Part shown: piece by piece, positions 1 through 9,770 of the stretch
How the letters are laid out: each line of letters starts with the position of its first letter
How positions within the stretch are numbered: the first letter of the stretch is position 1
NCBI GenBank assembly: GCA_031446105.1
Contig: CP132907.1
Coordinates: 558,001 to 622,000 of the forward strand
Direction: 5' to 3'
Length of the DNA stretch: 64,000 bases
Source of the DNA: Arsenophonus sp031446105
GTDB lineage: Bacteria; Pseudomonadota; Gammaproteobacteria; Enterobacterales; Enterobacteriaceae
Made by a program: the position numbers and the translations under genes
Notes under the pieces: generated by a model
Database searches by the model: none
Seen by the model: only the letters and a program-made list of their open reading frames with translations
Told to the model about the DNA's origin: nothing

Positions 1-165
1 TTTTTAAATAATACTGAAAAAATAAATTAGTATAATAATACTAAATTTATAAAAAATAAAAAAATAATGATTTAATCAAATATAAATCTATATATTTCAA
101 ATATAATTAAAATTAATAATATTATGGTAAGGTTTATAAAAAAATTGAATCAAAAAGGTTAATTT

Positions 166-1104
166 ATGAGCTGGATTGAAAAAATTCTCAATAAAACTAA
201 TATTACCAATCAAACACGTAAAGCAAACATTCCTAAAGGAATCTGGACAAAATGCGATAATTGTAATCAAGTGCTTTATCGAGCTGAATTAGAAAGTAAT
301 TTATTAGTATGCCCAAAATGTGACCATCATATGCATATTCCAGCACGAAAACGTCTTTTATCTTTTCTTGATAAAAACAGTACAAGTGAGTTAGGTATTG
401 AATTAGAACCAAAAGATATTTTAAAATTTCGTGATTCAAAAAAATATAAAGATCGCATATCAGCCGCACAAAAAACAACACATGAAAAAGATGCGTTAAT
501 TGTAATGCAAGGAACTCTTAAAGGAATCTTGATCATTGCAGCTGCTTTTGAATTTTCTTTTATGGGCGGTTCAATGGCATCAGTTGTTGGCGCCAGATTT
601 GTATGTGCTGTTAATAAAGCATTAGAAAATAATTGTCCATTAATTTGTTTTTCAGCCAGTGGCGGCGCTAGAATGCAAGAAGCATTAATATCTTTAATGC
701 AAATGGCAAAAACCAGTGCAGCACTAGCAAAAATGAAAAATAAAAAATTACCATATATTTCAGTGCTAACTGATCCAACAATGGGGGGGGTATCAGCAAG
801 TTTAGGAATGTTAGGAGATATTAATATTGCAGAACCAAAAGCACTTATTGGTTTTGCCGGACCTCGTGTTATTATGCAAACTATGCATGAAAAATTACCA
901 GATGGATTTCAAAAAAGTGAATTTTTAATTGAAAAAGGGGCAATTGATATGATTATAAAAAGATCCGAAATGAGAGATAAATTAGCTGAAATAATCGCTA
1001 TTTTAACCCATAAAACAATCAAAAACACAAATAAAATGGATATTGTTAATGTGTTTGATCATCTAGAATCATCATATTCTGATAAAGCAGAATTAGATAA
1101 ATAA
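166..1104 (+). CDS. accD: Acetyl-CoA carboxylase carboxyltransferase subunit beta
   Basis: Beta subunit of the carboxyltransferase which, with AccA, moves the carboxyl group from biotinyl-BCCP to acetyl-CoA, giving malonyl-CoA for fatty acid synthesis in the cytoplasm. The N-terminal zinc ribbon is intact (C30, C33, C49, C52). The crotonase-like core follows, with SASGGARMQE at 163-172 and TMGGVS at 205-210. It has 312 residues against about 304 in E. coli. An AAGG sits seven bases before the ATG. It leads accD-folC-dedD-cvpA in E. coli order, and only 33 bases separate it from folC, so co-transcription is likely. An oddity is a run of eight G at 783-790 inside the MGGV codons. Confidence 0.98.
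   Translation: MSWIEKILNKTNITNQTRKANIPKGIWTKCDNCNQVLYRAELESNLLVCPKCDHHMHIPARKRLLSFLDKNSTSELGIELEPKDILKFRDSKKYKDRISAAQKTTHEKDALIVMQGTLKGILIIAAAFEFSFMGGSMASVVGARFVCAVNKALENNCPLICFSASGGARMQEALISLMQMAKTSAALAKMKNKKLPYISVLTDPTMGGVSASLGMLGDINIAEPKALIGFAGPRVIMQTMHEKLPDGFQKSEFLIEKGAIDMIIKRSEMRDKLAEIIAILTHKTIKNTNKMDIVNVFDHLESSYSDKAELDK
783..790 (+). repeat. G8 homopolymer inside accD
   Basis: Eight consecutive G residues encode the conserved Met-Gly-Gly-Val turn of AccD using GGG GGG codons. In this window, where A and T dominate even third positions, it is the longest G run I noticed. The reading frame is intact as given. Confidence 0.9.
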
Positions 1105-1137
1105 ATTGATTAAAAACAAAAAATAAAATATTTTATA

Positions 1138-2415
1138 ATGCCTAATCTACATTCTTCTTTAAATATTTGGTTAACTTATTTAAACAAGCAACATAAAAAA
1201 AAGATTGATATGGGTATTGATCGAATTAATGTTGTTGCTGATAATTTAAATCTTTTAAATCCTGCACCTAAAGTTGTTACTGTTTCAGGAACAAATGGAA
1301 AAGGCACAACTTGTCATATATTAGAATCCATTTTAATTGAAGCAGGATTAAAAATCGGTGTTTATAGTTCTCCTCATCTTATAAATTATACTGAACGCGT
1401 CAGAATACAAGGTAAAAATTTGTCTGAAATAGAATTTTGTCGAGTTTTTTCGTATATTGAATCTAAACGTGATAACATAACATTAACTTATTTTGAATAT
1501 GGAACTTTAGCTGCTTTACAATTATTTAAAGAAGCTAAATTAGATCTTATAATTTTGGAAGTTGGATTAGGTGGACTATTTGATGCAACTAATATCATTG
1601 ATTCTACTGTTTCTGTTATTACAAATATTGCAATGGATCATATTAATTGGTTCGGCAATGATCGTGAAAAAATCGGATATGAAAAAGCAGGTATTTTTCG
1701 TAAAGGAAAATATGCAGTTATAGGTGAATTAAATCTGCCAAAATCCATTAAAAAGGTTGCTGATACAATAGGCACTAAATTATTTTGTTATGGAATCGAT
1801 TGGAAATTTAAAAAAGAAAAAAATCAATGGCAATGGACATCTATTAATCATAATTTCCAACAATTACCTTTACCAAATATTCCACTAATAAATGCTGCAA
1901 CAGGATTAGCTGTCCTTTCTTGCTTAATGAAAGAAAGCAAATATATTGCAAAAACTGTATCATTAAAAGCTATTAATAAAGGAATGATTAATGCAAAATT
2001 ACCTGGACGTTTACAAGTAATTTCAAATCAACCGTATATTATTTTAGACGTTGCTCATAATCCACATGCAGCACATTATTTAGCAAAAAAAATATCTAAA
2101 TTACCAAGAAAAAACAATACTAAAGTTTATGCTATTGCAGGAATGTTAATAGACAAAGATATAAAAGGTACATTGTCTTGTTTAAAATCACAAGTAGATA
2201 AATGGTATTTAACTTCATTAAATGTTTTACGTGGGGCTAATGCCGAAAAATTAGCAAAATATGTTCAATCTCCATATAAATTTAATACAGTAAAAAATGC
2301 TTGGTTACAAGTTAAATTAGAAGCCACTAAAAAAGACATAGTGGTAGTATATGGTTCTTTTCATACTGTATCTGAAGTTTTGATATTACACAACAGGAAC
2401 CTAAAAAAACAATGA
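1138..2415 (+). CDS. folC: Dihydrofolate synthase / folylpolyglutamate synthase
   Basis: Adds glutamate to dihydropteroate and then further glutamates to folates, using ATP. Mur-ligase-type fold: the P-loop GTNGKGTT is at residues 51-58, followed by SSPHLINYTERV, the EVGLGG motif and the C-terminal DVAHNPHAA signature. It has 425 residues against 422 in E. coli. The N-terminus is about ten residues shorter, but the start is followed at once by conserved helix residues (IWLTYL). It overlaps dedD by four bases (ATGA), a sign of translational coupling. With pabA at 21082 it is one of two folate genes in the window, which suggests folate is still made or at least polyglutamylated. Confidence 0.97.
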   Translation: MPNLHSSLNIWLTYLNKQHKKKIDMGIDRINVVADNLNLLNPAPKVVTVSGTNGKGTTCHILESILIEAGLKIGVYSSPHLINYTERVRIQGKNLSEIEFCRVFSYIESKRDNITLTYFEYGTLAALQLFKEAKLDLIILEVGLGGLFDATNIIDSTVSVITNIAMDHINWFGNDREKIGYEKAGIFRKGKYAVIGELNLPKSIKKVADTIGTKLFCYGIDWKFKKEKNQWQWTSINHNFQQLPLPNIPLINAATGLAVLSCLMKESKYIAKTVSLKAINKGMINAKLPGRLQVISNQPYIILDVAHNPHAAHYLAKKISKLPRKNNTKVYAIAGMLIDKDIKGTLSCLKSQVDKWYLTSLNVLRGANAEKLAKYVQSPYKFNTVKNAWLQVKLEATKKDIVVVYGSFHTVSEVLILHNRNLKKQ

Positions 2416-3017
2416 AACATAAATTTAAAAATCGTTTAATAGGATTAATTTTTGTTGTCACAATAAGTACAATATTATTACCTATATTTTTAGATGTGAA
2501 TAAATATAATAAAAATGAATTTGCTGTAATTCCCGTAATACCAAAACTTCAACAAATAAATAATATAAAATCTATGACAGAAATTAAAAATAAAATAAAA
2601 AACACATCAGAAAATTTTTCTTCAGATATTATTTCTGAAGAAAAATCTGTTGCAAAATTAAACAAATATTTTGATTTTCATCAAAAACAAAAAAAATTAA
2701 ATATCAAAATTCAAAAAGATGCATTAGAAAAAAAAGAAAATACTAAATTAAATACAATGCCTTATCAAAAGCCACGAGGCAAAGCTTATATTATTCAATT
2801 AGGCGTACTAAAAAATATAGAAAAAGCAAAAGAAATTCTTAACACATTACGCATATATGGATATCAAGTTTATAGTAAATCGTCTTTTAAAAATAATAAT
2901 CAATTAACATATATTTTTATTGGACCAAATTTATCTAAAAAAAAATTACAAATTGATTTACCAAAATTAAGAGATTTAACAGGATTAGAAGGTCAAATAC
3001 ATTTTTATACACCATAA
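2412..3017 (+). CDS. dedD: Cell division protein DedD (SPOR domain)
   Basis: Bitopic inner-membrane protein that helps septal peptidoglycan synthesis; its C-terminal SPOR domain binds denuded glycan strands at the septum. Seen here: a short cytoplasmic start (KHKFKNRLIG), one transmembrane helix at about residues 9-29, a Lys/Asn-rich periplasmic linker, and a SPOR domain from about residue 123 (GKAYIIQLGVLKN) to the end (YTP). It has 201 residues against 220 in E. coli, the loss being in the linker. It overlaps folC by four bases. It matters here because the SPOR domain of FtsN (42489) has decayed, so DedD may be the main septal SPOR protein left. That last point is inference. Confidence 0.95.
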   Translation: MKHKFKNRLIGLIFVVTISTILLPIFLDVNKYNKNEFAVIPVIPKLQQINNIKSMTEIKNKIKNTSENFSSDIISEEKSVAKLNKYFDFHQKQKKLNIKIQKDALEKKENTKLNTMPYQKPRGKAYIIQLGVLKNIEKAKEILNTLRIYGYQVYSKSSFKNNNQLTYIFIGPNLSKKKLQIDLPKLRDLTGLEGQIHFYTP

Positions 3018-3179
3018 ATTTTTATATCAATTCTTAAAATTATAATTAATAATAAAAATTAATAATGTACATATTAAGAAAATTTATTAATATATTATTA
3101 TAAAGATTTATAATAATATATTATGTTATTTATAAAAATTTATTTAACATATAAAAAAATATTTTTTGAGATTAATGCT

Positions 3180-3677
3180 ATGGTTTGGATTGACTACTGT
3201 ATTATTGCTATTATTTTATTTTCTGCATTTTTAAGTTTAATTCGTGGTTTTATAAGAGAAGCCATGTCACTTATAACATGGGGTGGAGCTTTTTTTATCG
3301 CTAGTCAATTTCATAATAATTTATCTTATTATTTAATAATTATTCAAGATATTTTTATAAGAAAAGCCGTTGCAATCACAATTTTATTTATTATAACATT
3401 AATCATTGGATCAACAATAAATTACCTGATAAATACTATAATAAAAAAAACTGGCTTAAGCAGTACAGATCGTATTTTAGGAGTATGTTTTGGAACTTTA
3501 CGAGGCATATTAATCGTATTAGCTATTTTATTTTTTCTAGATACTTTTACTGCTTTTCCAAATCATACAGTGTGGAAAAATTCTGAATTAATTTTTCAAT
3601 TTAATGATATTATTCAATTATTTTTTAATTACTTAAGAAATAATTCTATTTTTTTACAAAAAATATTACTTAATTAA
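3180..3677 (+). CDS. cvpA: CvpA family inner-membrane protein
   Basis: Small membrane protein needed for colicin V production in E. coli and linked to envelope stress; its biochemical role is unclear. Four hydrophobic segments are visible. The start is set at the ATG of MVWIDY, which aligns with the E. coli N-terminus and has GAG nine bases upstream; an ATG 57 bases earlier (3123) would add a tail unlike the family. This gives 165 residues against 162 in E. coli. The motif TGLSSTDRILGVCFG with a following RG is typical. In E. coli purF follows directly; here it is gone. Confidence 0.94.
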   Translation: MVWIDYCIIAIILFSAFLSLIRGFIREAMSLITWGGAFFIASQFHNNLSYYLIIIQDIFIRKAVAITILFIITLIIGSTINYLINTIIKKTGLSSTDRILGVCFGTLRGILIVLAILFFLDTFTAFPNHTVWKNSELIFQFNDIIQLFFNYLRNNSIFLQKILLN

Positions 3678-4401
3678 ATTCAAAAAAAATAATAAACATG
3701 AAATTTAATTATATTAAAAATTCTTTTTATTATCTTGATATATGATAATCTGTTAATTTTAATTAGAAATTTTAAAAAATATTAAATAAAATATTCTATT
3801 TTTTATTAAAATTTTTAAAGAATATCCATAAATTTTATTTTTATTTATATATAACGATATCATAATTTTTTTAAAAGAAATATTTGATATAAAATATTAT
3901 ATATTTTTTTTAAAAAACATGATTAAATTAATAATAATTTTTTATAAAACTAAGATTTTTTTTAAAACAAAACAAAATTATTTATAAAATATTAAAATTA
4001 TAATTTCAATATTTATTTATAATTAATAAATTAAAAAAATAATATTTAAACCAATAAGATTTTTAAAAAAACAAAATTAAATATATTTTTCAAAATATAT
4101 TATTTAATAGTTTTTTTAAATAAAAAATATTTTTTAAAATTAAAAAAATTACTTATATTAATATAATTTTAAGACAATACTCTAAAAAAATAAACCTAAA
4201 TATATTAAAAAAAATTATTGACTTATATTAATAATGTAAGATATAAAATATTCATTAATTAATCAGATTTATTAAATTAAAAATCATAAAATATTAAAAA
4301 TTATTATTAAAAAAATAATGAAAATTATTTACTTATAAAAAAAATAAAAAATAGACTATGATTACATTTATTTTTTTTATAGAGCTCAAAAAAATTAAAT
4401 T
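3678..4401. other. Gene-free stretch at the lost purF locus
   Basis: E. coli order is cvpA-purF-ubiX. This 724-base stretch is almost pure A/T, with long A and T runs, and I could not recognise any PurF fragment on either strand. The only candidate signal is a promoter-like element near its 3' end, listed separately. Confidence 0.75.
4218..4247 (+). promoter_or_regulatory. Possible sigma-70 promoter upstream of ubiX
   Basis: TTGACT at 4218-4223 and TATAAA at 4242-4247 are separated by 18 bases, about 155 bases before the ubiX ATG. The match is fair, but chance -10 boxes are very common in DNA this AT-rich. Confidence 0.35.
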
Positions 4402-4971
4402 ATGAAAAAAATAATTATTGGATTTACAGGTGCCAGTGGTATTATTTACGGTATTCGATTACTAGATATTTTATCTTCTATTGATAATATTGAAACTCAT
4501 TTAATTATTAGTTCAGCTGCTAAACAAACATTAAATTTAGAGACAACTTATAGTTTACGTAATGTTCAGAAGATGGCGAATATTATATATGATAATAGAG
4601 ATATTGCAGCACCAATCTCTTCAGGTTCATTTATCACTTCTGGTATGATTATTATGCCATGTTCAATAAAAACTTTATCCTCTATTGCTAACAGCTATAA
4701 TAACACACTAATTACTCGTGCGGCTGATGTAGTTTTAAAAGAAAAACGTAAATTAATATTAGGTATTAGAGAAACACCTTTACATTTAATACACCTTAAA
4801 TTAATGCAGAAAGTATCAAAAATAGGCGCAATACTTTTTCCACCAATGCCTGCATTTTATCATAAACCAAAAACAGTACAAGATATAATAGATCAAACCA
4901 TTAATCGTATATTAGATCAATATGGAATAAATTTATCAAATACTTTGTTCACGCGTTGGAAAAGTATCTGA
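4402..4971 (+). CDS. ubiX: Flavin prenyltransferase UbiX
   Basis: Attaches a dimethylallyl group to FMN to make prenyl-FMN, the cofactor of the UbiD decarboxylase in ubiquinone synthesis. It has 189 residues, as in E. coli. Family signatures are present: N-terminal GFTGASGIIYG flavin-binding loop, SGSF near residue 75, MPCSIKTLSSI, TRAADVVLKE and RETPLHLIHL. The start ATG follows directly on an A-rich leader without a strong Shine-Dalgarno sequence. It is isolated by roughly 0.7-0.9 kb of gene-free DNA on each side, so it is probably a single-gene transcript. The partner ubiD is not in this window. Confidence 0.97.
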   Translation: MKKIIIGFTGASGIIYGIRLLDILSSIDNIETHLIISSAAKQTLNLETTYSLRNVQKMANIIYDNRDIAAPISSGSFITSGMIIMPCSIKTLSSIANSYNNTLITRAADVVLKEKRKLILGIRETPLHLIHLKLMQKVSKIGAILFPPMPAFYHKPKTVQDIIDQTINRILDQYGINLSNTLFTRWKSI

Positions 4972-5872
4972 TACTATTTTTTATTTTTTAAATATTGTAT
5001 ATTAAAATAATTAAAATCAAAAAATATATAAAAATAATTTATAAATATGTAAATAATATATAATATTAATAATAAAAATATATTTATATTATTTTTATTT
5101 TTTTTATAGTTATTTTGATATGCTAATAAAAAAAGAATTGTATTACAAAATACATATACTAAAGAACTTTTAAAATATTATTAGATATTTATAAATATAT
5201 TATTTTAATACAATACATAAGTATTATTGATATTTTTACTTTAAATAATTAGAAATTTTTTATTTTAAAATAATTATAATTTTATAAAATTATTACTTAA
5301 AATTTATTTAATAAATCAGATAAATTTCTATATATTTATTAAAATAAAAAAGAATTTTTCTAATTCTTTATAAAAATTAACCACATTTTATATTATTATT
5401 TTAATAATATTTTTAGCAATTTTAAAAAGTTTTTATAAAATTTTAAAAATAATCATTATATTTTTGCTTATAAAATATTTTTCATAAATTTTTAATAAAT
5501 TTATGAAATAAATTAATGCAAATATTTTAAAAATAAAATTTATTATATAATAATGATTATACAACAATTTACTTAATAATAACAAAATATATTTTTTAAG
5601 TTTTTAATATATTAACTATTTTATATTATCAAATTAAAAAAATACAAAAAACAAAATTTATATAATATAAACATTAAATATAAAAAATATATTTTTGATA
5701 TATTTTAAATTTTTATCTAAAAAATATATTTACTTAAAATGAAATTATTACTTGATATATTAAATATCTTTTTGATATTACATAATAATTTTTAATATTT
5801 TTATTACAGTAATAAAAACATATGCCGATAAAATAATTTTATATTAAATATATTAATAAGATAAAAAAAATA
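4972..5872. other. Gene-free AT-rich stretch (0.9 kb)
   Basis: It lies between convergent ubiX and fabB. I see no open frame with family-like sequence, no RNA gene and no convincing terminator. Confidence 0.7.
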
Positions 5873-7093
5873 TTATTTATAATATTTTCTCATTACTAAG
5901 GATGCATTAGTTCCACCAAAACCAAAACTATTAGACATTACCGTATTTAATATATATTTAGTTGTTTTAGTGATAATATTCATTCCTTTTGCTTTTTCAT
6001 CCCAAGTTTCAATATTAATACTAGCTGCAATAAATTCATGCTCTAACATTAGCAAACTATAAATCGCTTCATGTACTCCTGCTGCACCTAAAGAATGACC
6101 AGTCATAGCTTTAGTTGCAGAAATTGCTGGTATATCATTACCAAATACTTCGGTAATCGCTTCTAATTCTTTAGTGTCTCCAATCGGAGTTGATGTACCA
6201 TGAGTATTGATATAATCGACTTCTTCAATATTATTTAATGCCATTTTCATACATCTTATAGCTCCTGCACCAGATGGAACAACCATATCATAACCGTCTG
6301 AAGTTGCACCATAACCAACAATTTCAGCATAAATATGTGCACCACGTTTTAATGCATGTATTAATTCTTCTACTACGACAATACCTCCACCACCAGCAAT
6401 TACAAATCCGTCACGATTTTGATCATAAGTACGTGAAGATTTTTCTGGAAAATTATTATATTTAGTAGATAATGCATTAATTGCATCAAATTCACAAGCT
6501 AATTCCCAACTTAATTCTTCACCACCACCAGCAAAAATAATATCCTGTTTATCCAATTGAATTAATTCAACTGCATGACCAATACAATGCGCTGAAGTTG
6601 AACAAGCAGAACTAATAGAATAATTAACTCCTTTTATTTGAAATGGGGTAGCTAAACAAGCTGAAACACCTGACGCCATTGCTCTTGTTACCATATATGG
6701 CCCGACACCACGCAATCCTTTAGCACGCATTCCATCAGAACCAGCAACTTGATTACGAGGTGATCCACCTCCAGAACCAACAACTAAACCAGTACGAATA
6801 TTTGAAACTTGTTGTGATGTTAATTTAGCATCCTGAATGGCCTCTTCCATAGCTAAATAGGCATAAATAGAACAATCACTCATAAAACGAAGAATTTTTC
6901 GATCAATTTTTTCTTTAATATAATCTTCCGATAGCTCAATATTACCCCAGACATGACTGCGTAAACCCATTCTTTTAAATTCTTTTGAAAATCTTATACC
7001 AGATCGACTAGTTTTTAAAGAATTTAATACTTCTTGCTGGTTATTACCTATGCTGGAAATTATTCCTAGACCAGTGATAACTGCACGCCTCAT
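5873..7093 (-). CDS. fabB: Beta-ketoacyl-ACP synthase I
   Basis: Condenses malonyl-ACP with acyl-ACP during fatty acid elongation and, in E. coli, is required for unsaturated fatty acids. It has 406 residues, as in E. coli. The thiolase-fold active-site triad is present: Cys164 in SACSTSAHC, His298 in NTHGTSTP and His333 in TGHSLGAAG. The C-terminal NSFGFGGTNAS signature is intact. AGGT lies about 11 bases before the ATG. In E. coli mnmC is divergent from fabB; here the upstream 1.5 kb is empty. It works downstream of AccD. Confidence 0.98.
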   Translation of the reverse strand: MRRAVITGLGIISSIGNNQQEVLNSLKTSRSGIRFSKEFKRMGLRSHVWGNIELSEDYIKEKIDRKILRFMSDCSIYAYLAMEEAIQDAKLTSQQVSNIRTGLVVGSGGGSPRNQVAGSDGMRAKGLRGVGPYMVTRAMASGVSACLATPFQIKGVNYSISSACSTSAHCIGHAVELIQLDKQDIIFAGGGEELSWELACEFDAINALSTKYNNFPEKSSRTYDQNRDGFVIAGGGGIVVVEELIHALKRGAHIYAEIVGYGATSDGYDMVVPSGAGAIRCMKMALNNIEEVDYINTHGTSTPIGDTKELEAITEVFGNDIPAISATKAMTGHSLGAAGVHEAIYSLLMLEHEFIAASINIETWDEKAKGMNIITKTTKYILNTVMSNSFGFGGTNASLVMRKYYK

Positions 7094-8612
7094 TGATTAT
7101 ATTACCTCATAGTCAAAATTTATTTACTAAAAAATCTTAATTCTTTAATTTTGAGTTATATTTGTAAATCAAACAATCTCGATTAGATAAAATTATAAAA
7201 AAATAATACTTTCTATAATTTTAACCATAACTATATTAAACCAGTTAAATTACATATTTTTTAATAAAATCAAATATTTTTATAAACTATTTATTTGATA
7301 TAAAATAATACTTATAATTTTATATCGAAAAAATAAATAAGCAGATCAAATATAGAATAAATAAAAATTTTATATTTTATTCAAAAAATAATTTGTTTCC
7401 TTATATATAAATTATATAATACATCCTATCAAGTATTTTTATTTCATACTATAGTTAGAACTTAAAACATTATTTTTTATTAAATACTGATTTATATGAA
7501 TAACATATTTTTAAAAAAATAACTCATAAAAATAATAAAAATTTTATTTTAAAGTATCTATAAAAATATTTATAAGTTTATTATATATTAATATATAATA
7601 TATTTTAGTTGTTAAAAATAAAAAATAATTTATAACCATTTATTATAAAATAACAAAAAAAATTAAAAAAATTTAATAAAAATATTATTCTTATAAATTG
7701 TTCTTAACATAAAAATTACAATATAACAATTAAATAATATTTTATAAATTTGAACATAAAATTATAAAAAAACTAAAAATTATATAACAGTAAAATAATA
7801 TTTCAAAATAATTAATTAAAGTATTCATGCGTTATAAATATTAATTGTTAACTTTATGATTTTTTAAAACAATATTAGTAATAAAAATTTTTTGTTCTTT
7901 AAAATTATTACAAAATAAAAAATACTAAATATATTAATAATAATTTATTTATTTTTATATTCATATTTAAATGTAATATTAATAAAAAATTTTATAAAAA
8001 AAACTTATCAATTTTCTTTAAAATTTATAAAATATATTTTATGAATTTTCAAGAAATATTTCATATATAAATATAACGTTTAAAAAAAATAACTAACTAT
8101 TGTTCTAATAAAAATAAAAAAATAAAAAATACTGAGTAATATAATAAAAAATAAATTATTTTAATTATATTTTAAAAAAATAAAAACAAAAAAAAATGAA
8201 AAATAATACAATTTTTAAAAAAAATTTTATAACTATTTATAATTTTTTGCTATATATTCAAAGAAATAGATAAATCATTTTAAAATAAAACCTTTTTTTA
8301 AAAAATGATATTATATTATTTAATTGAAAACCATAAAACAAAAAAACGCATAAAATATAAAATGAATATTAAATTTTATTATTAAAAATAATCATCATAA
8401 AAAAATAAAATTTTGATAAAAAATATAAAAAATAATTTTATTTAAATTATCAATAATAAAATATTATCCATTTTTTTTATTATCCATTGTGATCCAAATA
8501 CAATAAATTTTCTTTTATATAAAAATTATAAATCTTCTAAAAATAATTTAAAAAAATTAAATTTTCATATATTTATAGTAAAAGCTGTAAATTATTATAA
8601 TATAAGATAAAA
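7094..8612. other. Gene-free stretch replacing mnmC to mepA
   Basis: E. coli carries mnmC, yfcL, epmC, yfcA and mepA between fabB and aroC. Here 1.5 kb of A/T-rich sequence remains with no recognisable coding remnant on either strand. Confidence 0.7.
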
Positions 8613-9677
8613 TTAAATATTTCCACATTGAGCTTGATTTCGCAAAAAATGGTCAATAAGTACTATGGCCATCATAGCTTCTGCTATTGGTACTGCTCTA
8701 ATACCAACACAAGGATCATGGCGCCCTTTTACTACTACCTCAACTTCATCACCTTGTTTATTAAGACTTCTTGCAGACAAAGCAATACTAGAAGTGGGTT
8801 TAAAAGCTAAATGAACAATAATAGGTTGACCAGTACTAATACCACCTAAAATTCCACCTGCATTATTACTAAGAAAACCATCACGAGTTAATTCGTCTCG
8901 ATTTTGATCACCTTTTAAATTCACCACTTTAAAACCAGCACCAATTTCTACTCCTTTAACTGCATTTATACTCATCATTGCATGTGCAATATCTGCATCT
9001 AATCTATCAAAAACAGGCTCTCCAAATCCAGCTGGAACATTATTAGCTATAACAGTTATTTTTGCACCAACAGAATTACCTTCTTCTTGTAAAGAAGATA
9101 ATAAAATACTTAAAGCTTCTAATTTTTCTATATCTGGACAAAAAAAGGGATTCTTTTCAACTAGATTCCAGTCTTTTAATTTGCAAGAAATATTTCCCAT
9201 TTGACTCAAATAACCACGAATAGTAATTCCAAGTTTTTGTTGTAGAATTTTTTTTGCAATTGCCCCCCCTGCAACACGCATAACTGTCTCACGAGCGGAA
9301 GATCTACCTCCACCACGATAATCAGTAAAACCATATTTTTTATAATAAGTGTAATCTGCATGACCAGGTCGAAAAATAGTTTTTAACTGATTATAATCTT
9401 GAGATTTTTGATTGTGATTATTAATTAACAAACCGATAGGCGTTCCTATAGTAATACCATTAAAAACACCTGATAAAATCTTAACCTTATCAAATTCACA
9501 ACGTTGAGTGGTATACTTTGAAGTACCAGGTCTACGTCTGTCTAAATCAATTTGTAATTCTGTTTCTGATAATTTTATTCCAGGAGGGACACCATCAACA
9601 ATGCATCCTAATGCCATACCATGAGATTCACCAAATGTAGTAAAGCGAAAAAGTTGACCAATTGAATTTCCTGCCAT
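8613..9677 (-). CDS. aroC: Chorismate synthase
   Basis: Final shikimate-pathway step: 5-enolpyruvylshikimate-3-phosphate to chorismate, with reduced FMN as cofactor. It has 354 residues against 361 in E. coli. Signatures seen: FGESHG near the N-terminus, GRRRPG-type DRRRPGTSKYTTQR, RGGGRSSARETVMRVAGGAIAK, and the C-terminal GRHDPCVGIRAVPIAEAM. The start ATG is preceded by AGGA at a good distance. It follows prmB by 93 bases on the same strand, as in E. coli, so a prmB-aroC transcript is likely. With AroH (11939) and PabA (21082) it supplies the chorismate branch to folate and possibly ubiquinone. Confidence 0.98.
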   Translation of the reverse strand: MAGNSIGQLFRFTTFGESHGMALGCIVDGVPPGIKLSETELQIDLDRRRPGTSKYTTQRCEFDKVKILSGVFNGITIGTPIGLLINNHNQKSQDYNQLKTIFRPGHADYTYYKKYGFTDYRGGGRSSARETVMRVAGGAIAKKILQQKLGITIRGYLSQMGNISCKLKDWNLVEKNPFFCPDIEKLEALSILLSSLQEEGNSVGAKITVIANNVPAGFGEPVFDRLDADIAHAMMSINAVKGVEIGAGFKVVNLKGDQNRDELTRDGFLSNNAGGILGGISTGQPIIVHLAFKPTSSIALSARSLNKQGDEVEVVVKGRHDPCVGIRAVPIAEAMMAIVLIDHFLRNQAQCGNI

Positions 9678-9770
9678 CTCCTAATTCCTATTTTATTCAT
9701 AAAAAGTTGATATCACTGAAATAATAGATCAATAAAATAATATATTTATTATATGATATGCTATTCTTTA

